From an uncultured Holdemanella sp. (GTDB lineage: Bacteria > Bacillota_I > Bacilli_A > Erysipelotrichales > Erysipelotrichaceae), in the NCBI RefSeq assembly GCF_934754935.1, contig NZ_CAKVJB010000016.1:1-49658 (forward strand): 49,658 nt of DNA, read 5' to 3'. Numbering within the stretch: the stretch's first letter is position 1; the number at the start of each line of letters is the position of its first letter. Below the pieces are notes generated by a model. The model was not told the origin of the DNA and did no database searches. It saw only the letters and a program-made list of their open reading frames with translations. This document shows, one piece after another, positions 42,479 through 49,656 of the stretch. A program made the translations under genes and the position numbers.

Positions 42479-42534
42479 TAAAAACTTGTAAAAACCTATA
42501 TTGCTTTATAACACCACCGTAATACTGTGAAAAA

Positions 42535-42792
42535 CTGAATGAAACCGAACTAAGGCAAAACCTAATCATAAACAAATCATCAGATATTGTTGATAACTTG
42601 GAAAAGATTCGAGATAATCAATACTCATTATATGAAGTCTTGAAAGATGTGAACCGAACTATTAAGACACTTTCTGAAGAAGCTCGAAAATTGAACGATA
42701 CTTCCAAACTGACTCAGTATTATACCGAAACAGCTGCAAAGGCTGCTGAAGCTCCGAAAATTGTGTATGCTTATACTAGAGAAATCGGATAA
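42535..42792 (+). pseudogene. 3' fragment of an unknown coiled-coil gene
   Basis: An open frame of about 85 codons with no ATG or ribosome site (first stop at 42520). It encodes an amphipathic helical sequence (LEKIRDNQYSLYEVLKDV, then EEARKLNDTSKLTQYYTETA). It ends at a stop followed by a good terminator, so the 3' end of a real gene appears preserved and the 5' end lost next to the 111-bp repeat. The parent protein is not recognised. Confidence 0.5.
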
Positions 42793-42810
42793 AACACGAT
42801 ATAACACATT

Positions 42811-42839
42811 AGGATTCCTTAAATGGAGTCCTTTTTTTT
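42811..42839 (+). terminator. Terminator after the truncated coiled-coil gene
   Basis: Stem AGGATTCC/GGAGTCCT (one G-U pair), 6-nt loop and T7 or more. Confidence 0.85.
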
Positions 42840-42842
42840 ATA

Positions 42843-42992
42843 CCCTTCTCCTTTCTCGATTTCTCTCACAACGTCCTCGAAAACCAACAACGACAAATTG
42901 CACACTTTGGAAATAATGTTTTCATAGGATTAGCTATAAAAGTAACATCCGTCTTACAAGACCGCTCTCAAACTAATCGAGAAATAGTTTAG
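42843..42992 (+). pseudogene. Second gene fragment, 3' end only
   Basis: About 49 codons open on the plus strand (NVLENQQRQIAHFGNNVFIG, then LAIKVTSVLQDRSQTNREIV) ending in TAG, with no start or ribosome site because the frame runs into the preceding terminator. It reads like real protein but is not recognised. Confidence 0.3.
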
Positions 42993-43006
42993 CTTTTCCA
43001 AGAAAA

Positions 43007-43046
43007 CAAAAAAGACTTGCCTGATATCGTTCCTATCAAACAAGTC
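43007..43046 (-). terminator. Terminator of the 334-residue lipoprotein gene
   Basis: On the minus strand an outer stem GACTTG/CAAGTC encloses TGATA/TATCA, followed by T6. Confidence 0.8.
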
Positions 43047-43053
43047 ATAGCCT

Positions 43054-44058
43054 TTATTGTTCTGCAATCTTTTTTCGTAAGCTGTCATTTGTGGTTTTTA
43101 AAACTTGCTCGGCCATATTTCCGCCGTTGTTGGTAATATCCTCAATGATTTCATTACTTGAATAGTCTATGGAATACATGTAAACGGTGTCGTCTGTTTT
43201 ATAAATATAGTAAGTAAAATCAATATCCATATCTGGCGTCAATAGATAAATGTTATTACCTTGTAATGAAAGTGTACATGGAATTGATTCCTCATCACTC
43301 TGTCTTTCGTAATTGAAAGTTGAATAGGTTGCTTCATTTGTATCTTTATCAATACTTAAACAATCAACAAGTGTATATCCTTTTGCGTTGATTCTTTGTT
43401 CTCCATAGTAGTCTGTAGAAGTTGCGGTTTCCTCCTGAATCTCATCTATACTTGGAATATTCAAATCCTTCATTTGATATGGTAGAGGATCAAAATCATA
43501 TTCTTCATAATCGATATCAAATTCTTCCTGGAAATCATCAATTATTGTACAGCAGCTTTGGATTGCTTCATTTAAAAGTGGAACATTATCATATGTAATG
43601 CCATCTTTATTGATTGATATTGAGCCAGTTGCGTCTTCTCCATATGTGTAGTTTCCATTCTCAAATTCGTAGTAATTATATTGGATATCATACTTTGTAT
43701 ATTTCTTATTCGTTGAATTAATAGTTATTGTCTTTTGATATTCTTTTGTATCTTCAATTACATCTGTTGTATATGTATAGGATATATATTCTTTATCATT
43801 TTGGTTTTGCAAAGCAAATATGGTAGTAGTTGTTTCATTGTCGTTTTCTACGATATAGCGGGCAACCATATTTTGATGCTTTTTGCCTTCATCTGAACTT
43901 ATACCAATATTCCAGTTGTTTTTTAAGTACGCATTATCTTTGGATTTGGATTGAACAGCATCAATGGTAGCTTCCCAAAAATCTTGCTTTTCATCTTGGT
44001 GACAAGCTGTTAAAGATATAGCGCAAAATAAGCAGAGAATATATTTGAATAATTTCAT
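43054..44058 (-). CDS. Lipoprotein of unknown function
   Basis: A 334-residue lipoprotein: signal peptide KLFKYILCLFCAISL with lipobox LTAC (Cys 19). The mature part is acidic and rich in Tyr, Asn and Thr, with alternating beta-type segments (YISYTYTTDV, GYTLVDCLSIDKDTNEATYS). AGAAGG precedes the start. It carries its own terminator. No family is recognised; it lies between the two inverted promoter copies. Confidence 0.75.
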   Translation of the reverse strand: MKLFKYILCLFCAISLTACHQDEKQDFWEATIDAVQSKSKDNAYLKNNWNIGISSDEGKKHQNMVARYIVENDNETTTTIFALQNQNDKEYISYTYTTDVIEDTKEYQKTITINSTNKKYTKYDIQYNYYEFENGNYTYGEDATGSISINKDGITYDNVPLLNEAIQSCCTIIDDFQEEFDIDYEEYDFDPLPYQMKDLNIPSIDEIQEETATSTDYYGEQRINAKGYTLVDCLSIDKDTNEATYSTFNYERQSDEESIPCTLSLQGNNIYLLTPDMDIDFTYYIYKTDDTVYMYSIDYSSNEIIEDITNNGGNMAEQVLKTTNDSLRKKIAEQ

Positions 44059-44204
44059 GATTAAAGCCTTCTTTCTTTATCAAACAATTTTGGATGACAA
44101 ATATCCTGAATTAGTGTATTTAAATACAAGCAAAAGAACATCTATATATTTATGTTTCTAATTCATGGATACTATAGTTCTTAAATAGATGAAAATCAAG
44201 AATA

Positions 44205-44232
44205 TAAAAAGCCAAACCTGATAAAGATTTGG
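44205..44232 (-). terminator. Terminator after the 90-codon minus-strand frame
   Basis: Stem CCAAATC/GGTTTGG (one G-U pair) with 7-nt loop, then C and T5 on the minus strand. It ends just 2 nt from the frame's stop. Confidence 0.8.
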
Positions 44233-44233
44233 A

Positions 44234-44506
44234 TTAAAATAATAAACTTCTAGGTCTTAGGTTTTTTGAATTGAGAAATTGCTCCATTTTTTCCAATTCA
44301 TTTGAGGACATCTTATCAATAAAAAAATAGCATCCATAAAATTTTTTAATTTTTTTGTTAGCTCCATATAAAAAACATATGTTATCTATATATGTATAAT
44401 AGCTTAAATCATCATATGATGAGACTTCTGGATTTTTTTTATACAGAACATGACTGCAATATTCTTGATTCAAGACAGAAAACAAACAAAATCCCGTTGA
44501 ACACAA
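44234..44506 (-). pseudogene. Truncated gene or partial unknown protein
   Basis: A 90-codon minus-strand frame with only a TTG near its beginning and no ribosome site. The sequence (YIDNICFLYGANKKIKKFYG, then CYFFIDKMSSNELEKMEQFL) looks like genuine protein and is followed by a terminator, so it is probably the 3' part of a gene that lost its start. It could still be a small intact protein with an unusual start. Not recognised. Confidence 0.4.
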
Positions 44507-44529
44507 ACATTTTCCCGTCTATTAATGAG

Positions 44530-44545
44530 TTTACGCTGGCGTAAA
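44530..44545. promoter_or_regulatory. Perfect palindrome TTTACGC-TG-GCGTAAA
   Basis: A 7-bp inverted repeat with a 2-nt centre in a 281-bp gene-free stretch (44507-44787). It is flanked by direct copies of ACAAACATTTTCCC (about 44503 and 44553). It could be an operator or a recombination site; no nearby promoter makes the choice. Confidence 0.4.
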
Positions 44546-44787
44546 ACCTAAAAACAAACATTTTCCCCGCCCTTTCCCTTAGTTTTCTATTCATTTACAC
44601 ATTTTGTATAGTAATGTTTTGATCTGGATATAGATTCGAGGGCTACGAGAAGGTCTTTTAGAAGATTTGACGTGGATTTTGATTGTATTGCAAGGATTTT
44701 GTTTGTGTTTATCCATAGAAATGACGAGAAATTGGTTGGATTCGAATTGTGGTTCAATGTAGGCAGTAAGGAGGTATTTGTGATGAG

Positions 44788-45603
44788 ATGAAAAACATGA
44801 AGAAATTTATAACATTATGTGGCTTCTTAATCTTAGGATCAATTACCTGTGGTGATGCAGATGTTGTAAAAGCTGAAGCTATTAATGAACAGACAACTGA
44901 TACGTCTGGTTATACGATTACAATCCCATCTGAAATTTCATTTTCAACTGATACAACCAATTTTGATATTTCAGCTGGCTTAGATAAATCAACACAAATT
45001 ATTATTACAGCTAGTTCTCAAAACGGTTTTAATTTAACAAACAGAGATGATACTATCCCATACTCTATTTCCGACAACTTAATAACATTGTCTAATAGTC
45101 GTCCTGACATTAGTAATACTGTTTCTCAATCATTGAACATTTTCATTGATAAGAGTAAAAATCCAATGTATAGCGGTGATTATAAAGACACGCTTACCTT
45201 TAATATACAAGAAAAACAACTGTATACACTAAATGTAAATGGATTATTGGATGGAAATACAGTCAGTTGGTTAAATGGATACGGAACCTTTGGTATTAAA
45301 ATTAACGGACGAACCATAAGCGATTTGACTGATTTTTATCAGAGCCAAGTGGAAGGAACAACTTATGAAATATTCAACATTAAAGCTACTGACGGAAAGC
45401 ATTATATTGGAGACACAATTATAAAAGGAACATTTGACTCCCCTTATCAAGAAATAAATTTAAAATTTGATACAAATAAATTAACGCTTAATTACCATGC
45501 AGATGGAGCACAGAGCTGGAATGATTTTGGGGATATTGTCCAAAACGTTTCAAACAAAGATGTGGTATATTCTGAAACAAAAAAAATATGGAGATACATT
45601 TGA
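44788..45603 (+). CDS. Secreted surface protein, N-terminal part (frame broken at an A8 tract)
   Basis: A 271-codon frame with a signal peptide (MKKFITLCGFLILGSI...). Residues about 45-140 form a beta domain beginning GYTITIPSEISFS and ending MYSGDYKDTLTFNI, common in Bacillota wall proteins. The start of an InlB-type repeat follows (KLTLNYHADG). The frame stops shortly after an A8 run (45579-45586); removing one A joins it to the next frame. AAGGAGG lies 13 nt upstream, and a two-codon ORF (ATG AGA TGA at 44783) overlaps the start. Confidence 0.7.
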   Translation: MKNMKKFITLCGFLILGSITCGDADVVKAEAINEQTTDTSGYTITIPSEISFSTDTTNFDISAGLDKSTQIIITASSQNGFNLTNRDDTIPYSISDNLITLSNSRPDISNTVSQSLNIFIDKSKNPMYSGDYKDTLTFNIQEKQLYTLNVNGLLDGNTVSWLNGYGTFGIKINGRTISDLTDFYQSQVEGTTYEIFNIKATDGKHYIGDTIIKGTFDSPYQEINLKFDTNKLTLNYHADGAQSWNDFGDIVQNVSNKDVVYSETKKIWRYI

Positions 45604-46903
45604 TTCTCAAGATGGTTTAGCTAACATTAATAGATTAATAAAAAAAGGATACACAGCTGCCGCTAATACTTGGACGATTAAAGAGGCTGGAAATAAAAAG
45701 GTAATGGACAATGTTGGGTTGGCCAAAATGGAAGATGTCGCAGATTACTGTGGAGTGTTGGATGAATTCAAAAAGAATGATACAGTGATAGACTTGTATC
45801 CAATATGGACAGCAAACACATATACTCTTACTGTTAATCCTAACGGTGGATTAATAAATGGTGATGGAAGCTCGAAAGTATTGGATACAAAATTATATTT
45901 CGATACTGGAAATTGTTGGGATATAAATTATTTGAAACCTACTAGAAAAGGATTCGAGTTTCTTGGATGGTATGACGCTCCTGAAAATGGAAATATAGTT
46001 TACGATTCTAATGGAAAATGTATAAACAATGGAAATTATTGGAAAGATTCTAGTTATGTAAATCCTAATAATTTAACAGTTTACGCTCAATGGAAAAAAG
46101 CACCTTATTCTACTGGTACAGTTCTAAATATTGAGGGAAATGATTATATAGTTATGGGTCAAACTGAAGACGGAAATTATAGATTGATTTCAGGAACAAA
46201 TATTAGAAATATACAGTACCAGCCAAATGTGGATTCAGATGGAAACTACAAAGTTGGAACATATGAACCGCCGAATGAGACGCGTCCTGATGGTCAGTAT
46301 TCCAACACTTATGAAGGTAGCTATATTGATAACTATCTAGAAAACACTTGGTATAAACAGCTTCCTGAGAAACTACAGAAAGCGATTCAGGCAACGGATA
46401 TCAAACAGGTTGCATATAATAATACTTCGTCAAATCCAAAATGGAGATGGTCTGGCACAGACTGGTATTATAATGAAGGTACTACAGAAAATCCCAAATG
46501 GGTCATTTATAATAAGGCAAACATTCCAGACGATGCACAAGGAGCGTATCCTATGAACAGTTGGAAGTATAGTGAAAAAGGCTATAACAACACAACTTAT
46601 AACACGATTTCAAGACGTGTATTCTTGCCAAGCGTTGAAGAAGTATCCAATCTTGTGGATCTAAACAACGCTAACAAGGTTTATAATTTCTTGAAAGGAA
46701 CAAATAACTCCTTATACCACATGTGGCTCAGAGACAGCAACTCCTGCTCGCCTCGCAGCACAGTGTATTTGATTTACGCCGATCGTTCAATGGACAGCAG
46801 CACCGGCTATGTGACGTATGATTGGGTTGGTGTCCGTCCTGCCTTTGTCATAGACCTATCCAAAGTCGATTACACCGTAACAGGAACAGTCAACTACAAA
46901 TAA
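45587..46903 (+). pseudogene. Secreted surface protein, C-terminal part (InlB repeats and DUF6273-like domain)
   Basis: A continuation of the preceding gene in the +1 frame, with no start of its own. It contains InlB B-type repeats (YTLTVNPNGG, FEFLGWYDAPENG, LTVYAQWKK) and, from about codon 170, a DUF6273-like C-type-lectin/FGE-like domain (YIVMGQTEDGNYRLIS, RRVFLPSVEEVSNL, MWLRD, VGVRPAFVIDLS). The last 60 codons are richer in G and C and in NNC codons than the rest. No LPXTG anchor is present. Slippage at A8 could restore one long protein of about 700 residues. Confidence 0.65.
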
Positions 46904-46910
46904 GAACACA

Positions 46911-46941
46911 CAGGATCTCATTATAGAGGTTCTGTTTTTTT
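46911..46941 (+). terminator. Terminator of the surface-protein gene
   Basis: A 9-bp stem CAGGATCTC/GAGGTTCTG (two G-U pairs), 6-nt loop and T7. Confidence 0.85.
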
Positions 46942-47117
46942 CATGTCTCTCTCCTATCAGTTCCCTATTAGTTTTCCCGTTTTGACACGTTTGCACTGTT
47001 TTGATTTTGCTTAGGTGATTATTACTTTGGTTAAAAAAGTCATTTCTGACTGATTGGATTTCTTATAGGGGTCGTTAAGTTCTTGTAAAACGGAAAATAA
47101 GCGTAAAAAAAGACTTC

Positions 47118-47191
47118 ATAATGGAAGTCGTTAGTTTGAGGGAGACACATTTTGTCTCTCCAAAACTAACAACTTCCATTATTGGTTTTTT
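47118..47191. terminator. Very long hairpin, possible bidirectional terminator
   Basis: ATAATGGAAGT (47118-47128) pairs with ACTTCCATTAT (47172-47182), GTTAGTTT with AAACTAAC, and GAGACA with TGTCTC, with small mismatches, about 27 pairs in all. T6 follows on the plus strand and A7 precedes (T7 on the minus). The arms are inverted copies of the dispersed AAACTAAgAACTTC element. The rest of 46942-47290 shows no gene. Confidence 0.75.
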
Positions 47192-47291
47192 ATGTCCGTT
47201 TGCTCGTTTTTCTTAAACTAAGAGCTTCTTTTAGAAAAGTGATTCAGTGAGTTGGCACTAAAACGGTTAAACTTAGAATTACGTTTACAAA

Positions 47292-47402
47292 TTGGTAATA
47301 TGATGGTATTTCAAATTTTTTGTATGAAAATTAAACACGATATATTTCCTCTCTACAAACCACTTATATTTTGTGTTAAAATAAATCAATAAATCGGTAT
47401 TT
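47292..47402 (+). repeat. 111-bp promoter-containing repeat, right copy
   Basis: 107 of 111 bases match the reverse complement of 42368-42478. It ends just upstream of the AAGGAGGT ribosome site of the 53-residue membrane protein gene, so both copies feed outward-pointing genes. Confidence 0.9.
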
Positions 47403-47413
47403 AAGGAGGTCAT

Positions 47414-47575
47414 ATGAGTTTTACGATGTTATTGCTTCTCGCATACATAGTAATGGGTGTGGGAAGTTTTATCGCTTTTAAGCGAAAGCACAAAGCAATT
47501 GGTATAGCATTGTTGCTTGTAATAGTGCTTAGTATCTTGATTTTGGGACACATGTGGATTCATTCGCCAATGTAA
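47414..47575 (+). CDS. 53-residue membrane protein
   Basis: An ATG 3-4 nt after AAGGAGGT opens a 53-codon frame with two membrane helices: about residues 2-21 (MLLLLAYIVMGVGSFIAF) and about 28-46 (AIGIALLLVIVLSILILG), joined by the basic loop KRKHK. It ends HMWIHSPM. It is expressed from the right copy of the 111-bp promoter repeat. No family is recognised; small toxins and membrane-complex subunits can look like this. Confidence 0.65.
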   Translation: MSFTMLLLLAYIVMGVGSFIAFKRKHKAIGIALLLVIVLSILILGHMWIHSPM

Positions 47576-47619
47576 CAACTTCCAATTTGTCAAACTGATA
47601 AAATCCATTTGAATGCCTA

Positions 47620-47671
47620 AGAACAAAGAAACATAAAGTCTCTTTGTTCTTAAACATTCGAGATGTAATCA
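47620..47671. repeat. Stem-loop element, right copy of a direct duplication
   Basis: Matches 41658-41709 at about 46 of 52 positions. Stem AAGAACAAAGAGAC/GTTTCTTTGTTCTT forms on the minus strand with one G-U pair. It follows the small membrane protein gene by 45 nt and lies downstream of the next minus-strand gene, so it may serve as a terminator without a long T run. Confidence 0.75.
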
Positions 47672-47726
47672 CATGGGCGTTGGAGCTTATTATTTTACTT
47701 CTGCTTCATTAAAACGTTAGATTGGT

Positions 47727-48179
47727 TTATTGTTCATAGGCAACCAATTTCCCTTTTCGCATATGATGATGAAGCATTGTATTATTATAATAAAATGTCG
47801 CAAAGCATTTGTGATATACAGTTTCACCATTATCATCTATATAATCAACATCGAAATAATTTCTTACGTTAAGTAACGTTCTGTATCCGTGTAAAGTACG
47901 TCTTTTCTTTCCAATCATCTTTTTTACAACATCGAAACCTCTACACCATATTACCGGTTTTTTATCTGATCTAGGACAGCTTCGTTGGAAATAACTTTGA
48001 TATGTTGTATGCTCAATAATATATCCATCTTCATATCTTACATCAATATCTTTATGGTTTCTATATGCGATGATTTCTACAATCATATTATTAGAACAAA
48101 CAACTTTTTCTCCAACTCTATAATGCTTAACAAAACTTTTTTTAAATTCATTCTTTGTTATTGTATTTTTGTTTTCCAT
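47727..48179 (-). CDS. Unknown protein with repeated beta motifs, phage/mobile-type
   Basis: A 150-residue basic protein. Two similar segments, EIIAYRNHKDIDVRYEDGY and LLNVRNYFDVDYIDDNGET, follow the I.xYR..DIDV.FedG pattern often seen in phage and mobile-element proteins next to HNH enzymes. A DNA-binding role is a guess. AGGTGG lies upstream of the ATG at 48179, and the gene begins 7 nt after the HD gene's stop, so the two form an operon. Confidence 0.6.
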   Translation of the reverse strand: MENKNTITKNEFKKSFVKHYRVGEKVVCSNNMIVEIIAYRNHKDIDVRYEDGYIIEHTTYQSYFQRSCPRSDKKPVIWCRGFDVVKKMIGKKRRTLHGYRTLLNVRNYFDVDYIDDNGETVYHKCFATFYYNNTMLHHHMRKGKLVAYEQ

Positions 48180-48186
48180 ATTCCAC

Positions 48187-48672
48187 CTATAATCCAAACA
48201 TTTCCCTACAAATTGTTTTACCGCAATCTGTTTTAAATATACGATTATAAGCTTTTTTTACAGCTTCTTTTGATAAATGATCTTCCATAATATTCACAAG
48301 AAAGTCAGCTTCAATCAATATTTGATAATCAATACCATCCACATGATCATACGTATGGTGGTGTGCAATTAAATACTGAACTCGTTTGGATATATCATCA
48401 TCAAATCCCAATTGTTTCAACAATTGTTCAGCTAGTGCAGGCCCTTCCTTCTCTTGTAATTTACCGCTACAATCACCATATTTTTCTTCACACACATGAA
48501 TACCAATATCATGTGTTAATGCTGCGGTTTCAATAATAAATAGCGTTCTTTCATCAACATGTTCTGTTTCTGCAATTAATTTTGCGTAGCTATGCACCTT
48601 ACAAAAATGCTGAATTCTTTTTGCGTCTCCTTTATAAAGTTCAATCATTGCTAAATGTAATTTATTTATCAT
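48187..48672 (-). CDS. HD-domain phosphohydrolase
   Basis: A 161-residue HD protein. The ligands show as H in CKVHSYAKLIAE, HD in AALTHDIGIHV, HHH in IAHHHTYDHV, and D in IEADFLVNI. It should hydrolyse a nucleotide or phosphate ester. ATG 48672 is chosen over GTG 48681, with GGGAAGAAG upstream. It is unrelated in detail to the HD gene at 19 kb. Confidence 0.8.
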   Translation of the reverse strand: MINKLHLAMIELYKGDAKRIQHFCKVHSYAKLIAETEHVDERTLFIIETAALTHDIGIHVCEEKYGDCSGKLQEKEGPALAEQLLKQLGFDDDISKRVQYLIAHHHTYDHVDGIDYQILIEADFLVNIMEDHLSKEAVKKAYNRIFKTDCGKTICREMFGL

Positions 48673-48726
48673 ATCAAACACTTCTTCCCATTTATTTTCT
48701 TAATTATCTCTAAGATATATATCTTT

Positions 48727-48746
48727 TTCAACATAATTTTGTTGAA
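48727..48746. promoter_or_regulatory. Palindrome between the HD gene and a divergent lipoprotein gene
   Basis: TTCAACA-N6-TGTTGAA, a perfect 7-bp inverted repeat centred in the 103-bp divergent region. It lacks a T run in either direction, so a regulator site is more likely than a terminator. TAAAAT at 48752-48757 may be the -10 for the lipoprotein gene. Confidence 0.45.
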
Positions 48747-48775
48747 TGATTTAAAATAGGTTTAGAGGTATAGGT

Positions 48776-49477
48776 ATGAAAAGAATGTTTGCGATTATGA
48801 TGATTAGTATATTGCTTGTCGGATGTGGTAAAACAGATTTCTTGACGGAACACGATTGGGTTCACTATGACTCTACATGTATTGAAACCATCTACTTTGG
48901 TAAGGATGGTCACTTTTCATATTATAGTGATGAAGGAAATCCAGTGAATGATTCAGATTTGTATGATAAGTATTCTTATGATTCAAATAGTAAGAAGATT
49001 AATCTTTTACCAACTGGTGATATGTCAATTCAGGTGTTACGCTATGAAAAATCAAGACTTCTTCTAAATATTGATGGTGATGTCAAAGAGTTTTTTGATC
49101 AAAAAGATAAGATTATGGATGGAGCTAATCCAAGTGATATTGCGTATGATACAGATAATATAACAAATGGTTTTAGTTCTTATCTGGCAATTCTTGATAA
49201 GAATGACTCTCAAATTACGACTGCCCCTGCAAATTATGATGGAGATGATCCAGAATTTAAGGAGTATAAGCTTTCAGAATCACTAGTTGATAATGCCCAA
49301 TTTTATTTATGGACTCATAATGTGGATCAATCGGATATTGAATCAAACTTTACTAAATTGACTGAAAATGAAGCTTTTAAGATGATTAAAAACGGTGGTG
49401 CCGTTGGATTTGTATGGTATAACGAATCTGCAAAAATCACAAAAATTGTTTTTTATGGTTCTATAACTATAGAATAA
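48776..49477 (+). CDS. Lipoprotein of unknown function
   Basis: A 233-residue lipoprotein with signal KRMFAIMMISILL and lipobox LVGC (Cys 17). The first 80 mature residues contain a beta-type segment (IETIYFGKDGHFSYYSDEG, INLLPTGDMSIQVLRYEKS) like domains that report a value against a threshold. The C-terminal part holds YLWTHNVDQSDIESNF and AVGFVWYNESAKITKIVFYG. AGAGGTATAGGT precedes the ATG. No family is recognised. Confidence 0.75.
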   Translation: MKRMFAIMMISILLVGCGKTDFLTEHDWVHYDSTCIETIYFGKDGHFSYYSDEGNPVNDSDLYDKYSYDSNSKKINLLPTGDMSIQVLRYEKSRLLLNIDGDVKEFFDQKDKIMDGANPSDIAYDTDNITNGFSSYLAILDKNDSQITTAPANYDGDDPEFKEYKLSESLVDNAQFYLWTHNVDQSDIESNFTKLTENEAFKMIKNGGAVGFVWYNESAKITKIVFYGSITIE

Positions 49478-49553
49478 TCAAAAAATAAAATATATAATCA
49501 CGCTATATATTAGGCAAAACCATCAGTTAAAGAAACAAATGTTAATATTCTTT

Positions 49554-49582
49554 TTGCACAATCGTATACATAGTGTTATACT
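49554..49582 (+). promoter_or_regulatory. Strong promoter at the right edge
   Basis: TTGCAC (49554-49559), a 17-nt spacer and TATACT (49577-49582) preceded by TGT. Bases 49478-49553 show nothing else. Confidence 0.75.
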
Positions 49583-49588
49583 ATCCCG

Positions 49589-49656
49589 TTTTCGACAGTT
49601 ATATAACGCAACAATGAGCGCAAACCTTTTGTTTAAAGGCCTTACGCTCATTTTTT
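49589..49656 (+). ncRNA. Possible small RNA or attenuator transcript
   Basis: About 30 nt after the inferred start the sequence forms AATGAGCG/CGCTCATT enclosing CCTTT/AAAGG, then T6. The transcript of roughly 68 nt could be a small RNA or the attenuated leader of a gene beyond the window. An ATG at 49615 opens a frame that runs off the end, so a coding start cannot be excluded. Confidence 0.45.

Noticed and set aside
42378..42575. A 65-codon minus-strand gene
   Set aside because: It lies across the duplicated promoter segment and has no ribosome site.
42368..47402. Composite transposon bounded by the 111-bp inverted repeats
   Set aside because: No transposase or integrase lies inside, and the repeats look like promoter regions, not transposon ends.
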